Assembly: GCA_024229515.1 (NCBI GenBank)
Contig: JAAESI010000242.1
Location: 238,382 to 302,381 of the forward strand
DNA: 64,000 nucleotides
Reading direction: 5' to 3'
DNA from: Pseudomonadota bacterium
GTDB taxonomy: Bacteria > Myxococcota_A > UBA796 > UBA9615
Shown: in pieces, positions 26,342 to 35,723 of the stretch
How positions within the stretch are numbered: the stretch's first letter is position 1
Layout: each line of letters opens with the position of its first letter
Translations under genes and position numbers: made by a program
Notes under the pieces: model-generated
The model's input: the letters and a program-made list of their open reading frames with translations, nothing else
The model's database searches: none
Told to the model about the DNA's origin: nothing

Positions 26342-28528
26342 GTGGAGGACAACCAACTCAAGCGGTTCGGCGCCTTCTCCGGCGTGTTCACGCCGAGCAT
26401 CCTCACGATTCTCGGCGTCATCATGTACCTGCGGCTGGGCTGGGCCACCGGCCACGCCGGACTCGCGGGCATCCTCGCCATCGTCGTCTTGTCGCACGCG
26501 ATCACGCTCGCGACGGGTCTGTCGATCTCCGCCATCGCGACCAACCGCACCGTCGGTGTCGGCGGCGCCTACAACATCATCAGCCGGTCGCTGGGGGCCC
26601 CCGCGGGTGCCGCGGTCGGCATCCCCCTGTTCCTCGCCCAGGCGCTGAGCGTCACCTTCTACATCGTGGGGTTCACCGAATCCCTGCGCCCGCTGTTCCC
26701 CGGGATGGACGAGCGCCTCGTCGGCTCCGCGGTCCTCATCGGCCTCGTGATCCTGTCGGGCAAGAGCGCCGAGCTCGCGATCAAGGCGCAATACTTCATC
26801 CTCGCGGCCATCGTGCTGTCCCTGGGCTCGCTGTTCCTCGGGGGGAGCGCCCGACCCCCGACGGAGATCGCGTGGACCGCGGACACCGGCGTCGGATTCG
26901 CCGAAGTGTTCGCCGTCTTCTTCCCCGCCGTCACCGGAATCATGGCCGGGGTAGGCATGTCGGGCGACCTGCGCAACCCCCGCAAGGACCTCCCCTACGG
27001 CACCCTCGCGGCGATCTTCGGCGGCATGATCGTCTACCTGATCCTGCCGGTCTTCTTCGCGCGCAACGCGAGCACCTACGAGCTCACCCAGAGCACCGAC
27101 ATCGCGTGGCGCCTCGCTGCGATCCCGGCGCTGATCTTCGTCGGCGTCTGGGGGGCGACCCTGTCCAGCGCCCTGGGCTCGGTGTTGACGGCTCCCCGCA
27201 CGCTGCAGGCGCTGGCCGCGGACGGGATCGCGCCCGAGATCCTGGGGCGCGGCAGCGGGCCCGCCAACGAGCCCCGCGTGGCCCTCGCCTTGACCTTCGC
27301 GCTGGCGGAGACCGGGATCCTGCTCGGAAGCCTCGACGTCATCGCGCCGATCCTGACGATGTTCTTCCTCGCGACGTACGGCATCACCAACCTCGCCTGC
27401 GGCCTCGAGCGGTGGGCCGCGAGCCCCGGGTTCCGACCCGCGTTCGCGGTGCCCGCGTGGGTCAGCCTCCTGGGAGCGGCCGCCTGCTTCTACGTCATGA
27501 GCGTCATCAACCTCGGCGCGATGCTCGTCGCCACGGGGTTCGCCACCGCGTTGTTCATCCTCACCGAGCGCCGCGACCTGGGCACCACCTACGGCGACGC
27601 GCGGCACGGCATCTGGGCCGCCATGGCCCGCCGCTCCCTCCTGGCGATGCGCCGCCTCGCGTTCCACCCCGGCAACTGGCGGCCGAACCTCGTCATCGCC
27701 GGCGGCAACCCCGAGAAGCGGCCCTGGCTGCTGCACCTGGGCTCCGCGATGGTCCAGGAGCGAGGCCTGGTGACCTACTTCCTGCTGCTCACGGGCACGG
27801 TCAAGGCGCGCGCGGCCGACCGCAAGGAGCTGCTGGTGCGCCTGGACCAGCAGTACGCCGAGACGCTCCCCCACGTCTTCTTCCGCGTCGACATCGCCGA
27901 AGACGTCTACCCCGGCATCTCGCAGGTGGCGCAGTCGTACGGCGTCGGCCCGTTCGAGGCCAACTCCGTGATGCTCGGCTGGCCCACCAAGCACGAGAAC
28001 CGCGAGGGCTACGTCAGCCTCCTGCGTGATCTGTCGCAGCTCGACAAGAGCATCTTCCTGGTCCACTGGGACCCCGAACGGAAGCTCGGCAAGCGACGCC
28101 AGATCCACATCTGGTGGGGCGGCTTCCAGGGCAACGGCGGGCTCATGCTGCTGCTCGCTCACCTGCTGCAGGCCGACCGCAGCTGGCGGGGGGCCGAAGT
28201 GACCCTCCTGACGGTGGTCGAGAGCGAGGAGGCGGCCAAGAACACGGGCCGCGCCAAGGACCAGATCATCGAGGACGCGCGCATCCAGGCTCACGTGCGC
28301 GTCATCCTGCGCGAGGGCCGGCCGATCCACCGGATCATGCGCGAGGAGAGCCAGGACGCAGACCTCGCCATCCTCGGCATCGGCCTGCCCGAGGTCGAGG
28401 AGGCCGAGGTGTTCTTCCAGCGGATGGAGGTCATGCTCGGGCAGATGCCGACCACCATCCTGGTGAAGAGCTCGCGCACCTTCGTCGGGGAGCCGGTGCT
28501 GTTCGCCGACGAGACCAAGCATGAGTAG
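26342..28528 (+). CDS. Cation-chloride cotransporter-like (SLC12/APC superfamily) permease
   Basis: 728 residues from GTG 26342. The N-terminus KRFGAFSGVFTPSILTILGV followed by IMYLRLGWATGHAG is the hallmark first helix of the Na-K-Cl/K-Cl cotransporter family. About 12 hydrophobic helices fill residues 15-430. The cytoplasmic C-terminal region of about 290 residues resembles the regulatory domain of these carriers (HLGSAMVQERGLVTYFLLL, HIWWGGFQGNGGLMLLLAHL). The longer reading from 26297 would start inside the promoter. The stop overlaps the next start by 8 bp. Ion specificity cannot be told from sequence. Confidence 0.88.
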   Translation: MEDNQLKRFGAFSGVFTPSILTILGVIMYLRLGWATGHAGLAGILAIVVLSHAITLATGLSISAIATNRTVGVGGAYNIISRSLGAPAGAAVGIPLFLAQALSVTFYIVGFTESLRPLFPGMDERLVGSAVLIGLVILSGKSAELAIKAQYFILAAIVLSLGSLFLGGSARPPTEIAWTADTGVGFAEVFAVFFPAVTGIMAGVGMSGDLRNPRKDLPYGTLAAIFGGMIVYLILPVFFARNASTYELTQSTDIAWRLAAIPALIFVGVWGATLSSALGSVLTAPRTLQALAADGIAPEILGRGSGPANEPRVALALTFALAETGILLGSLDVIAPILTMFFLATYGITNLACGLERWAASPGFRPAFAVPAWVSLLGAAACFYVMSVINLGAMLVATGFATALFILTERRDLGTTYGDARHGIWAAMARRSLLAMRRLAFHPGNWRPNLVIAGGNPEKRPWLLHLGSAMVQERGLVTYFLLLTGTVKARAADRKELLVRLDQQYAETLPHVFFRVDIAEDVYPGISQVAQSYGVGPFEANSVMLGWPTKHENREGYVSLLRDLSQLDKSIFLVHWDPERKLGKRRQIHIWWGGFQGNGGLMLLLAHLLQADRSWRGAEVTLLTVVESEEAAKNTGRAKDQIIEDARIQAHVRVILREGRPIHRIMREESQDADLAILGIGLPEVEEAEVFFQRMEVMLGQMPTTILVKSSRTFVGEPVLFADETKHE

Positions 28529-29291
28529 CGACCTCGACATCGCGATCGCCGCCGCGCAGCAAGCCGCGGCTATCCACCGCTCGGGCCGAACCGGCGAACT
28601 GCAGGTGCGGAGCAAGTCCACCGCCATCGATCTGGTGACCCAGGTCGACACCGAGTCCGAGGCCGCGATCCGGCGGGTACTCGCCCACCACGTCCCCACG
28701 GACGCCATCCTCGGAGAGGAAGAGGGCGGCGCGCGGACCGCGGGGGGACGTCGCTGGATCGTCGATCCGCTCGACGGCACGCTGAACTACACGCACGGCT
28801 TCCCCTACTACTGCGTCTCCATCGCCCTCGAAGTGGACGGCGTGGTCGAGGTCGGGGTGGTCCTCGACTCCGCCCGCGGCGAGCTCTTCACCGCCATCCG
28901 GGGCGAGGGCGCGAGCCGCGACGGGCGCCCCCTGCAGGCCAGCTCACGCACGCTGCTGGCCGAGTCCATGCTCGCCACCGGGTTCGCCTACCAGGTCGAC
29001 CGCATGGAGGAGAACTACGCCCTCTTCGGCAAGGTCATGCCCAGGAGCCGGGCCCTCCGCCGGCCGGGGGCCGCCGCGCTGGACCTGTGCAACGTCGCCG
29101 CCGGCACCCTCGACGGCTTCTGGGAGCTCTACTTGAGCCCCTGGGACGTCGCCGCGGGCGGGCTCATGGTCCGCGAAGCGGGGGGCCGGGTGACGGACGA
29201 GACCGGCCGGCGGGGGCGGCTGGACGACCGGATGATCGTGGCCGCCGGGGCCGGCATCCACGACGAGCTGCTGGCCGTTCTCAACTCCTGA
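28521..29291 (+). CDS. Inositol-monophosphatase-family phosphatase
   Basis: 256 residues from ATG 28521, translationally coupled to the transporter. Metal-binding motifs of the family are present: the Glu of GEEEGG, WIVDPLDGTLNYTHGFP (DPLDGT) and SPWDVAAGGLMVREAGG (WDxAAG). These Mg-dependent phosphatases act on inositol phosphates, PAP, fructose bisphosphate or similar compounds. The family cannot be subdivided safely here. Pairing with an SLC12-like carrier is not a pattern I recognise. PAP phosphatases (CysQ) are inhibited by salt ions, but linking that to the transporter would be speculation. Confidence 0.88.
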   Translation: MSSDLDIAIAAAQQAAAIHRSGRTGELQVRSKSTAIDLVTQVDTESEAAIRRVLAHHVPTDAILGEEEGGARTAGGRRWIVDPLDGTLNYTHGFPYYCVSIALEVDGVVEVGVVLDSARGELFTAIRGEGASRDGRPLQASSRTLLAESMLATGFAYQVDRMEENYALFGKVMPRSRALRRPGAAALDLCNVAAGTLDGFWELYLSPWDVAAGGLMVREAGGRVTDETGRRGRLDDRMIVAAGAGIHDELLAVLNS

Positions 29292-29321
29292 GCTCCCTCA
29301 AGGGCTGCGCCGCATCTCCGA

Positions 29322-30592
29322 TGAGGGTGCTGATGGCCTCATCCCTACCCGCGCCCGACGCGCGCCCCGCGATCCTCGTCGCCGACGACGACGAGAAGTA
29401 CCGGACCGCCATCGCCCGGGCCTTGTGCCAGATGGGCTACTCCGCCGCGGCAACGGACGGAAGCGCCAAGACCGTGAGCACGCTGCGACGTCATCCCTTC
29501 GCCGCCGTCATCGCCACCGTCCGCATGCCAACACTCCGGGGAGCCGCGATGCTCCAGGAACTCGCCCGCTGGCCCGCCGCCACGGCCGTGCTCGCGGTGG
29601 GGGACCCCGGCACCAGCGTTCAGGTTCTGTCGGCGCTGCGGGGACGGCCGTCCGCGTTCCTCGCCAACCCCTTCGCCCGCACGTCCTTGGAGCGGGAGCT
29701 GCGGCAGCTCCTGTCCGACACCAGCATCGACAGCGGTCAGGCTCCCAGCCCCGGGGCCCTGGACCTCAGCGGGATCGTCCGGGAGATCGCGTCGGGAGAC
29801 GCCCAGGTGCCCGCCATCGCCCCCATCGCCGCCGACGTGCAGCGGCTGCTCCGCGACCCCGAGGCGGGGGTCGGCGAGGTGCTGGAGGTCGTCGGGCAAG
29901 ACCCCGCGGTGGCGACGAACATCCTCCGGCTCGCCAACAGCTCCCGCTACCGACCGCCCAGCCCCATCCGCACCCTGCGGACCGCCTGCATGCGGCTGGG
30001 GAACCAGCGGGTGCTCGCCCTCGCCCAGGAAGCGGTGCTCCGGGACCTCTTCGCCGTCGGTGCGGGTCCCGTCCAGCAGATCGTGTCGGCGCTCTGGCGC
30101 CACACCCAGATCAAGGCGTACGGCGCCCGCGAGATCGCGGTTCGAGCGGGGGTCCCCCGGCCCGATGAGCTCCAGGTCGCGGCCATGATGGTCGACCTCG
30201 GCGAGCTCGCCCTCCTGCGGGTCTTCGCCGAGCGCCAACCGCGCACCGCGTCCTGGAGGGAGGAGGCGTTCCTCGCCCAGGTCGGCGCGGGGATCGCGAA
30301 CGCTCACGAGGAGGTCTCGGCCGAGCTGCTGCGCCGGTGGCAGCTGGACAGCTGGATCGTGGATCTGGCCCGCCACCACCACAGCTCCCCCCGCCACGGA
30401 GGCCGCCGGGTGGACGCACGCGCCCGCGCCGTGCTCGTGGTCGCCTGGGCGGGCGCCTGCCGGGCAGGTTTCGGGTGGCTCCCCGGCCAGGAGGAGGCCG
30501 ATCCGGGTCGCTCCCTGACCGTCCTGGGGCTGGACGAGGACGCTCTCACCGAGGTCTTCGCCGACGCCTCCGACTGGGTCGAGGACGACTGA
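29322..30592 (+). CDS. Degenerate receiver domain fused to an HDOD domain
   Basis: 423 residues from ATG 29322; ATG 29334 is an alternative. Residues 17-130 form a response-regulator receiver fold with the acidic triad ADDDEKY. The phospho-acceptor Asp is replaced by Thr66 (VIATVRMP) and the conserved Lys-Pro by Asn-Pro (FLANPFA), so classical phosphorylation is unlikely. Residues about 145-345 are an HDOD domain (VLEVVGQDPAVATNILRLAN), a signalling relative of HD phosphohydrolases without the metal site. Such proteins are frequent in Myxococcota and other delta-proteobacteria in cell-cycle, motility or stress signalling. It starts 30 bp after the phosphatase gene and may share its transcript. 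Confidence 0.8.
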
Positions 30593-30604
30593 CGGAGCCA
30601 TCGG

Positions 30605-30610
30605 TATCCT
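30605..30610 (+). promoter_or_regulatory. -10-like element and Shine-Dalgarno before the first amidohydrolase
   Basis: TATCCT ends 25 nt before ATG 30636, and an AGGA (30627-30630) sits 5 nt before it. This unit therefore has a normal leadered start, unlike most others in the window. Confidence 0.35.
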
Positions 30611-30635
30611 TGTCCGCCCTGCCACCAGGACGGAC

Positions 30636-32072
30636 ATGCTCAATCGCCCTCGCTCCCTTCTCTTCGCCGCCCTCTTGCTGCCCGTCGCCGCCCTCGCGGG
30701 GGACGCCGCCGCGCCTGCCTCCCGGGCCGAACTCGACGCCGCCGGAAGGGCCCCCGTCGAACCGGTGGTCGAAGGCCCCGCTCCCCTGGTGGTGCTCGCC
30801 AACGCGACCGTGTGGACCGCGGACGGCGACATCTGGGAACGCGGCTACGTCGTCCTCAAGGACGGCCGGATCTTCGCGGTGGGCGAGGGCGATGCCCCGA
30901 CCGTGCCCGCGGCGACGGTGCTGGACCAGACCGGCAAGCACATCACACCCGGCCTGATCGACACCCACTCCCACCTCGGCGTCTACGCCTCCCCCGGCGG
31001 CAAGGCCAGCAGCGACGGCAACGAGTCGACCTCACCGACGACCCCGGGCGTCTGGGCCGAGCACTCCGTGTGGCCCCAGGACCCCGGGCTGGAGCGGGCC
31101 GTCGCTGGCGGCGTGACCGCCATCCAGGTGCTCCCCGGCTCCGCCAACCTCATCGGAGGACGCGGCGTCGTGCTCCAGATGGTCCCCCACCGCGGGAGCC
31201 GCGCGATGCGCTTTCCCGGCGCCCCCGAGACCGTGAAGATGGCCTGCGGGGAGAACCCCAAGCGCGTCTACGGTGGCAAGGGCGGCGCCCCCAGCACGCG
31301 GATGGGCAACCTCCGCAGCCACCGGCAGGCGTTCCTCGACGCGCAGCACGCGATGCACGAGTGGGACGACTGGGACGAGAAGGCCGCCAAGGCCGGCAAG
31401 GGTGGCAAGAAGGGCAAGAGCAAGGGCAACGACGACTCGCCGAAGCCGCCCAAGCGCGACCTGAACACGGAGACCCTGATCGGCGTGCTCAAGGGTGAGA
31501 TCCTCCCTCAGATCCACTGCTACCGCGCTGACGACATGCTCTCCATCCTCCAACTGGCGGACGAGTTCGGCTTCTCCGTGCGGTCATTCCACCACGCGCT
31601 CGAGGCCTACAAGATCCGCGACGTGCTCGCCGAGCGGCAGGTCGCCTCCTCGACCTGGGCCGACTGGTGGGGCTTCAAGCTCGAGGCGTTCGACGGCATC
31701 CCCCACAACGCCGCGCTGCTGACCGAAGCCGGCGCGCTCGCGATCATCCACAGCGACTCGGGCATCGGGATCCAGCGCCTGAACCAGGAGGCCAGCAAGG
31801 CCTACTGGACCGGCCGCCACGCGGGCATCGAGCTGACCGAGAACGACGCCATCCGGTGGGTCACCGCCAACCCCGCCTGGGCCCTCGGCATCGACGGCGC
31901 CACGGGCACGCTGACCAAGGACAAGCGCGGCGACGTCGTCGTCTGGGGCGGTCACCCGCTCAGCATCTACAGCTCCGCCGAGCTCGTCTTCGTCAACGGC
32001 CGGCTGCGCTACGACAAGCAACGTCCCGGGCAGTGGTCCGACTTCGAAGTCGGGCAAGGGGTGGATCGATGA
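30636..32072 (+). CDS. Secreted imidazolonepropionase-like amidohydrolase
   Basis: 478 residues. The signal peptide LLFAALLLPVAALAGDAAAP is cleaved after ALA. The amidohydrolase barrel has the metal HxH in HITPGLIDTHSHLGV, a later His in SVRSFHHALEAYKI, an Asp in IIHSDSGIGI, and a C-terminal small domain with LTKDKRGDVVVWGGHPL. A Lys/Gly-rich insertion (AAKAGKGGKKGKSKG) lies in the middle and is unusual for the family. The protein should be periplasmic or surface-located. Substrates of secreted members include cyclic imides and dipeptide-like compounds; none can be assigned here. It overlaps the next gene by 4 bp. Confidence 0.85.
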   Translation: MLNRPRSLLFAALLLPVAALAGDAAAPASRAELDAAGRAPVEPVVEGPAPLVVLANATVWTADGDIWERGYVVLKDGRIFAVGEGDAPTVPAATVLDQTGKHITPGLIDTHSHLGVYASPGGKASSDGNESTSPTTPGVWAEHSVWPQDPGLERAVAGGVTAIQVLPGSANLIGGRGVVLQMVPHRGSRAMRFPGAPETVKMACGENPKRVYGGKGGAPSTRMGNLRSHRQAFLDAQHAMHEWDDWDEKAAKAGKGGKKGKSKGNDDSPKPPKRDLNTETLIGVLKGEILPQIHCYRADDMLSILQLADEFGFSVRSFHHALEAYKIRDVLAERQVASSTWADWWGFKLEAFDGIPHNAALLTEAGALAIIHSDSGIGIQRLNQEASKAYWTGRHAGIELTENDAIRWVTANPAWALGIDGATGTLTKDKRGDVVVWGGHPLSIYSSAELVFVNGRLRYDKQRPGQWSDFEVGQGVDR

Positions 32073-33382
32073 GCCCCCGCCTCGCGCTGCTCTGCGCCGC
32101 CCTCACCCTGCCCCTCGCCGCCCCCGCCCTCGCGGGCGACTGCACCGTCTACGAAGGAGCGCGGGTGCACCTCCCCGAGGGGCCCCGCGATGGGTTCTCG
32201 GTCGTCGTGCTCGACGGGCGCGTCGCCGATGTCGGGTCGAACCTGGGCCTCGCCCCGGCCCCCGGAGGACTGCTCTTCCGCGACCGCACCTGCACCCTCG
32301 TGAAGTTGGCCGCGACCGACGTCATCACCCCCGGGCTGGTCACCGTCGGAGGCCAACTGGGCCTCGTGGAGGTCGGGATGGAAGGCGCCACCCGCACGCA
32401 CGACGCGGGCGGTGACGAGGTGCGGGCCGCCCACGTGGTCGCGAACTCCTACGACCCGCGCAGCTCCGTCATCGCGGTGCAGCGAATCCAGGGGATCACC
32501 TCGGCCGTGGTCGAGCCCACGGGCGGCATGATCGCGGGGAGCTCCGCCTGGGTGGACCTGCTCGGCGCGACCCAGGCCGAGACCGTCATCGCAACGTCCG
32601 TGGCGATGCCCGGCGCCGTCGTCACCCCCTCGCCGTCCGAAGGACTCCGCCGCCTGTCGGAGCTGTTCGACGACGCGCGACGCTACGCCGCCAACCGCCG
32701 CGCTTTCGAGGAGAACCGCAGCCGCCCCCTGGTCGCCTCACGGCTGGACCTGGAGGCTCTGCAGCCGCTGCTGGCCGGCGATGTCCCCTTGGTGTTGGGG
32801 GCGGACCGAGCCTCCGAGATCGAGGCCCTCATTCGGTGGTCCGAGGACGAGGGCATCCGCCTCGTGATCCGCGGCGCGGCCGAGGGCTGGCGTCATGCGG
32901 CGGCCCTCGCCGAGGCCGACATCGCCGTGATCATCAACCCCTACGTCTACGGCCCGGGCAGCTTCGACCAGCGCGAAGGGCGGGCGGACAACGCGCGCCT
33001 GCTGTCGGAGGCCGGCGTCGACGTCATCATCTCCACCTCCTCGGCGCACTTCGCCCGCGGCCTGCGGCAGATGGCGGGCAACGCGGTGCGCGGGGGCATG
33101 GACCACACCGACGCGGTGCGCTCGATCACGTCGACCCCGGCGGAGGTCTTCGGGATCACCGACCGGGGCGAGATCAGCCGCGGCGCCTACGCCAACCTCG
33201 TCATCTGGAGCGGCGATCCGCTGGAGATCAGCACCCGCGTCAAGACGATGCTCATCGGGGGCGCCGAGGTCGACCTGACCAGCCGGCAGACCAACCTCTT
33301 CGACCGGTACCGGGAGCTCCCCGGCTCCCCGGTTCCGGATCTCCCCCTACCCGGGCCGAGCGCCGTCCCGGCCGGCGGGTAA
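32069..33382 (+). CDS. Amidohydrolase-like partner protein lacking the HxH metal site
   Basis: 437 residues from ATG 32069 (ATGA overlap). The signal peptide LALLCAALTLPLAAPALAGD leads into an amidohydrolase fold. It shows VITPGLVTVGGQLGLVEV where active relatives have PGLIDxHxH, so both metal-binding His are missing. A later His survives in STSSAHFARGLRQM, and the C-terminal DRGEISRGAYANLVIWSGDP block matches the family. Coupled to the active-looking upstream gene, it may form a heteromer in which only one subunit is catalytic. That is inference. Total loss of activity is likely from the missing ligands. Confidence 0.78.
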   Translation: MSPRLALLCAALTLPLAAPALAGDCTVYEGARVHLPEGPRDGFSVVVLDGRVADVGSNLGLAPAPGGLLFRDRTCTLVKLAATDVITPGLVTVGGQLGLVEVGMEGATRTHDAGGDEVRAAHVVANSYDPRSSVIAVQRIQGITSAVVEPTGGMIAGSSAWVDLLGATQAETVIATSVAMPGAVVTPSPSEGLRRLSELFDDARRYAANRRAFEENRSRPLVASRLDLEALQPLLAGDVPLVLGADRASEIEALIRWSEDEGIRLVIRGAAEGWRHAAALAEADIAVIINPYVYGPGSFDQREGRADNARLLSEAGVDVIISTSSAHFARGLRQMAGNAVRGGMDHTDAVRSITSTPAEVFGITDRGEISRGAYANLVIWSGDPLEISTRVKTMLIGGAEVDLTSRQTNLFDRYRELPGSPVPDLPLPGPSAVPAGG

Positions 33383-33420
33383 CCGCGCGCACGACTGTTC
33401 TTGGATCCCCGGTCCGGGGC

Positions 33421-33426
33421 TAGGCT
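33421..33426 (+). promoter_or_regulatory. -10-like TANNNT element before the GGDDTY-repeat lipoprotein
   Basis: TAGGCT lies 7 nt before ATG 33434 and no Shine-Dalgarno intervenes. Confidence 0.5.
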
Positions 33427-33433
33427 CACCGCC

Positions 33434-35674
33434 ATGCGCCGCCTCGTCCCCCTGCTGCTGGTCCCGCTCGCGATCTCCTGCCCCGAGCCGGAGCCCGAGC
33501 CCGAGCCTCCCCTCCCCGGCCGGTGGGAGCAGGCCGCGCCCTGGACGCTGACCGATCCCTTCCCCTGCCCCGTCGCCGTCGATCCCGACGACGACCTGCT
33601 CGGCGAGCTGTTGGCGGAGCTCGACCTCGACCGGTCCATCGGGATCCCGCGCTCCTGGTACGAGGCCCGCGGGGGCGCCTTCGCGGCGGATCCCACCCGG
33701 CTCGACTTCTTCCACGACCTGCAGGAGGACTTCGGCAAGGTCCCCTGCCACGCCGGAAACCTCGCCGCCCGCACCGACACCGCCACCGACTCCGACCACG
33801 CCCTCGCCGCCCTGATCGCGGACGCGGCCGTGCAGCTGGATGTCGCCGTCACCGCGGGCGGACCGTGGCCCGTCCTCGAGGGAGACCCGTTGCTGGCCGC
33901 CGTCGACTCCCTCCACGGCGGCTCGGACTGGGACGGCCGGGACGCCGCCGCGGCCTTGCCGGAGGCCCTCAAGGAGGCGGTCGCGCGCGTGCTCCTGGGC
34001 GCCGACGAAGCGGCCGACCTGCGCGATGACGCCCTCGAGGTGATGGGCGACGCCACCTACTTCGCCACCTACTTCCGCGACGGCGGCAACAGCCTGTTGG
34101 TCAGCGAAGGGAGCACCATCAACACCGATTGGGAGGGCGCCTCCGACATGTTCGTCGGCACCGACGAAGGCAGCGGGGCGCTGTACTCCGGCGCAGTCCG
34201 GTTGGCGCAGGCGATCGACGAGGCGGACTGGGCGGCAGCCGCCGGCCAAGGCGGTGAGTTCGACGTCCGCATCGACACGCCCCTGGGGCTGGTGGTCCTG
34301 CGGGGTACCGGCAACGACCTCTACGACCCGAGCGCCGATCCCGACCTCGCCGGCGAAGTCCTGCTGGTGGTCGACGTGGGCGGCAACGACGAGATCCGTA
34401 CCCCCGCCGGCGCCAACACGTCGGAGGATCACCCCGTCGCGGTGCACATCGACCTGGGCGGCGACGACCTGTACGCCTACCCCGAGGTCCCCCACGACCT
34501 CGATGGCGAGGGGCTGCTCCCCAGCGACGCCGCCGGACGCCACGCCCCCGACGCCTACTACGGCCCCTACTCCCGCAGCCACCTCGGCCGGCAGGGAGCG
34601 GGGCGCCTGGGCTACGGCTTCCTCGTCGACCTCGGCGGCGGCGACGACACCTACCGGTCGCTGCGCAAGAGCCAGGGCTTCGCGGCCTTCGGCGTGGGGG
34701 TGCTCGCGGACGACGTCGGCGACGACACCTACACCGCCGAGAACGGCGCCTAGGGCGCGGCCGTCGTGGGCATCGGCCTGCTCGTGGACGGCGGGGGCGA
34801 GGACCTCTACCGGGCGTTCGCCCACGCCCAGGGGTTCGGCTTCGTCTCCTCCTTCGGCGCGCTGCTGGACGCCGACGGCAACGACGCCTACGGGCTGCCC
34901 GTCGAGCCGGTGCTCTTCTACTCCCCCCAACAGCCCGGCGCGGCCAACAACTCCCTGGGCCAGAGCTCGGCGTTTGGGTGGCGCCGCGACGCCACCGGCA
35001 CCCACCTCGGAGGCGGCATCGCGTTGCTCCGGGATCGGGCCGGCGACGACACCTACAACGGCTCAGTCTTCGTCCAGGGGGTCTCGTACTGGATGGGGTT
35101 GGGGGTGCTCGCGGACGCCGACGGCGACGACCGCTACAACGGCCTCTTCTACGCCCAGGGGGCCACCGCCCACTTCGGGGTCGCGGCGTTCCTGGAGGGC
35201 GGCGGCAACGACACCTACAACGCCGACGTCCCGCCGATCCACAGCGCGATCGGCCTCGCCCACGACTTCAGCGTGACGGTGTTCGTCGAGGACGGGGGCG
35301 ACGACACCTACTTCGGACCGGACCGCTCCATCGGCGCGAGCAAGTGCCACGGGCTGGGCGTGTTCGTCGACAACGGCGGCGACGATCACTACGAAGCCGC
35401 CCACGAGCGCGCGATCGGGTGGGCGACCGACTACGACTGGGCCGAAGACGTCTGCGGCGACTCCGACACCACCCCGTCGTACGGGTTCTTCGTCGACGCC
35501 GAGGGGACCGACACCTACGTCAAGCCGGACGGTGCGCCCGGCTACGGCGACGGAATGCTGTGGATCCCCGATGATCCGGTCGATGCGACCGCGTTGGAAT
35601 ACATGGGGGGTCTGGACCGCGACGGGGGAGCCACCTGGCTGTGGGCCTACGGCGCTGAACACACCCTCCGCTGA
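33434..35674 (+). pseudogene. GGDDTY-repeat lipoprotein interrupted by an in-frame amber codon
   Basis: One 746-codon frame is cut by TAG at 34751-34753. The N-terminus MRRLVPLLLVPLAISCPEPE is a lipoprotein signal, followed by an Glu/Pro linker. From about residue 320 the protein has a repeat of roughly 25-40 residues with pattern QG(x)4-6GxGxLxDxGGDDxY, seen before and after the stop (LGYGFLVDLGGGDDTY, GVGVLADDVGDDTY, GIGLLVDGGGEDLY, GLGVLADADGDDRY, GVFVDNGGDDHY). The TAG sits where other repeats have the conserved Gln (AENGA*GAAVVG), so the change is CAG to TAG. The Asp-rich repeats look calcium-binding, loosely like RTX repeats. Function is unknown; a surface role is likely. Confidence 0.75.
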
Positions 35675-35723
35675 GGGGATCGGGCAGGGACGGCCCTTTG
35701 CAGCGATCCCGGAGTGTGGAAAC

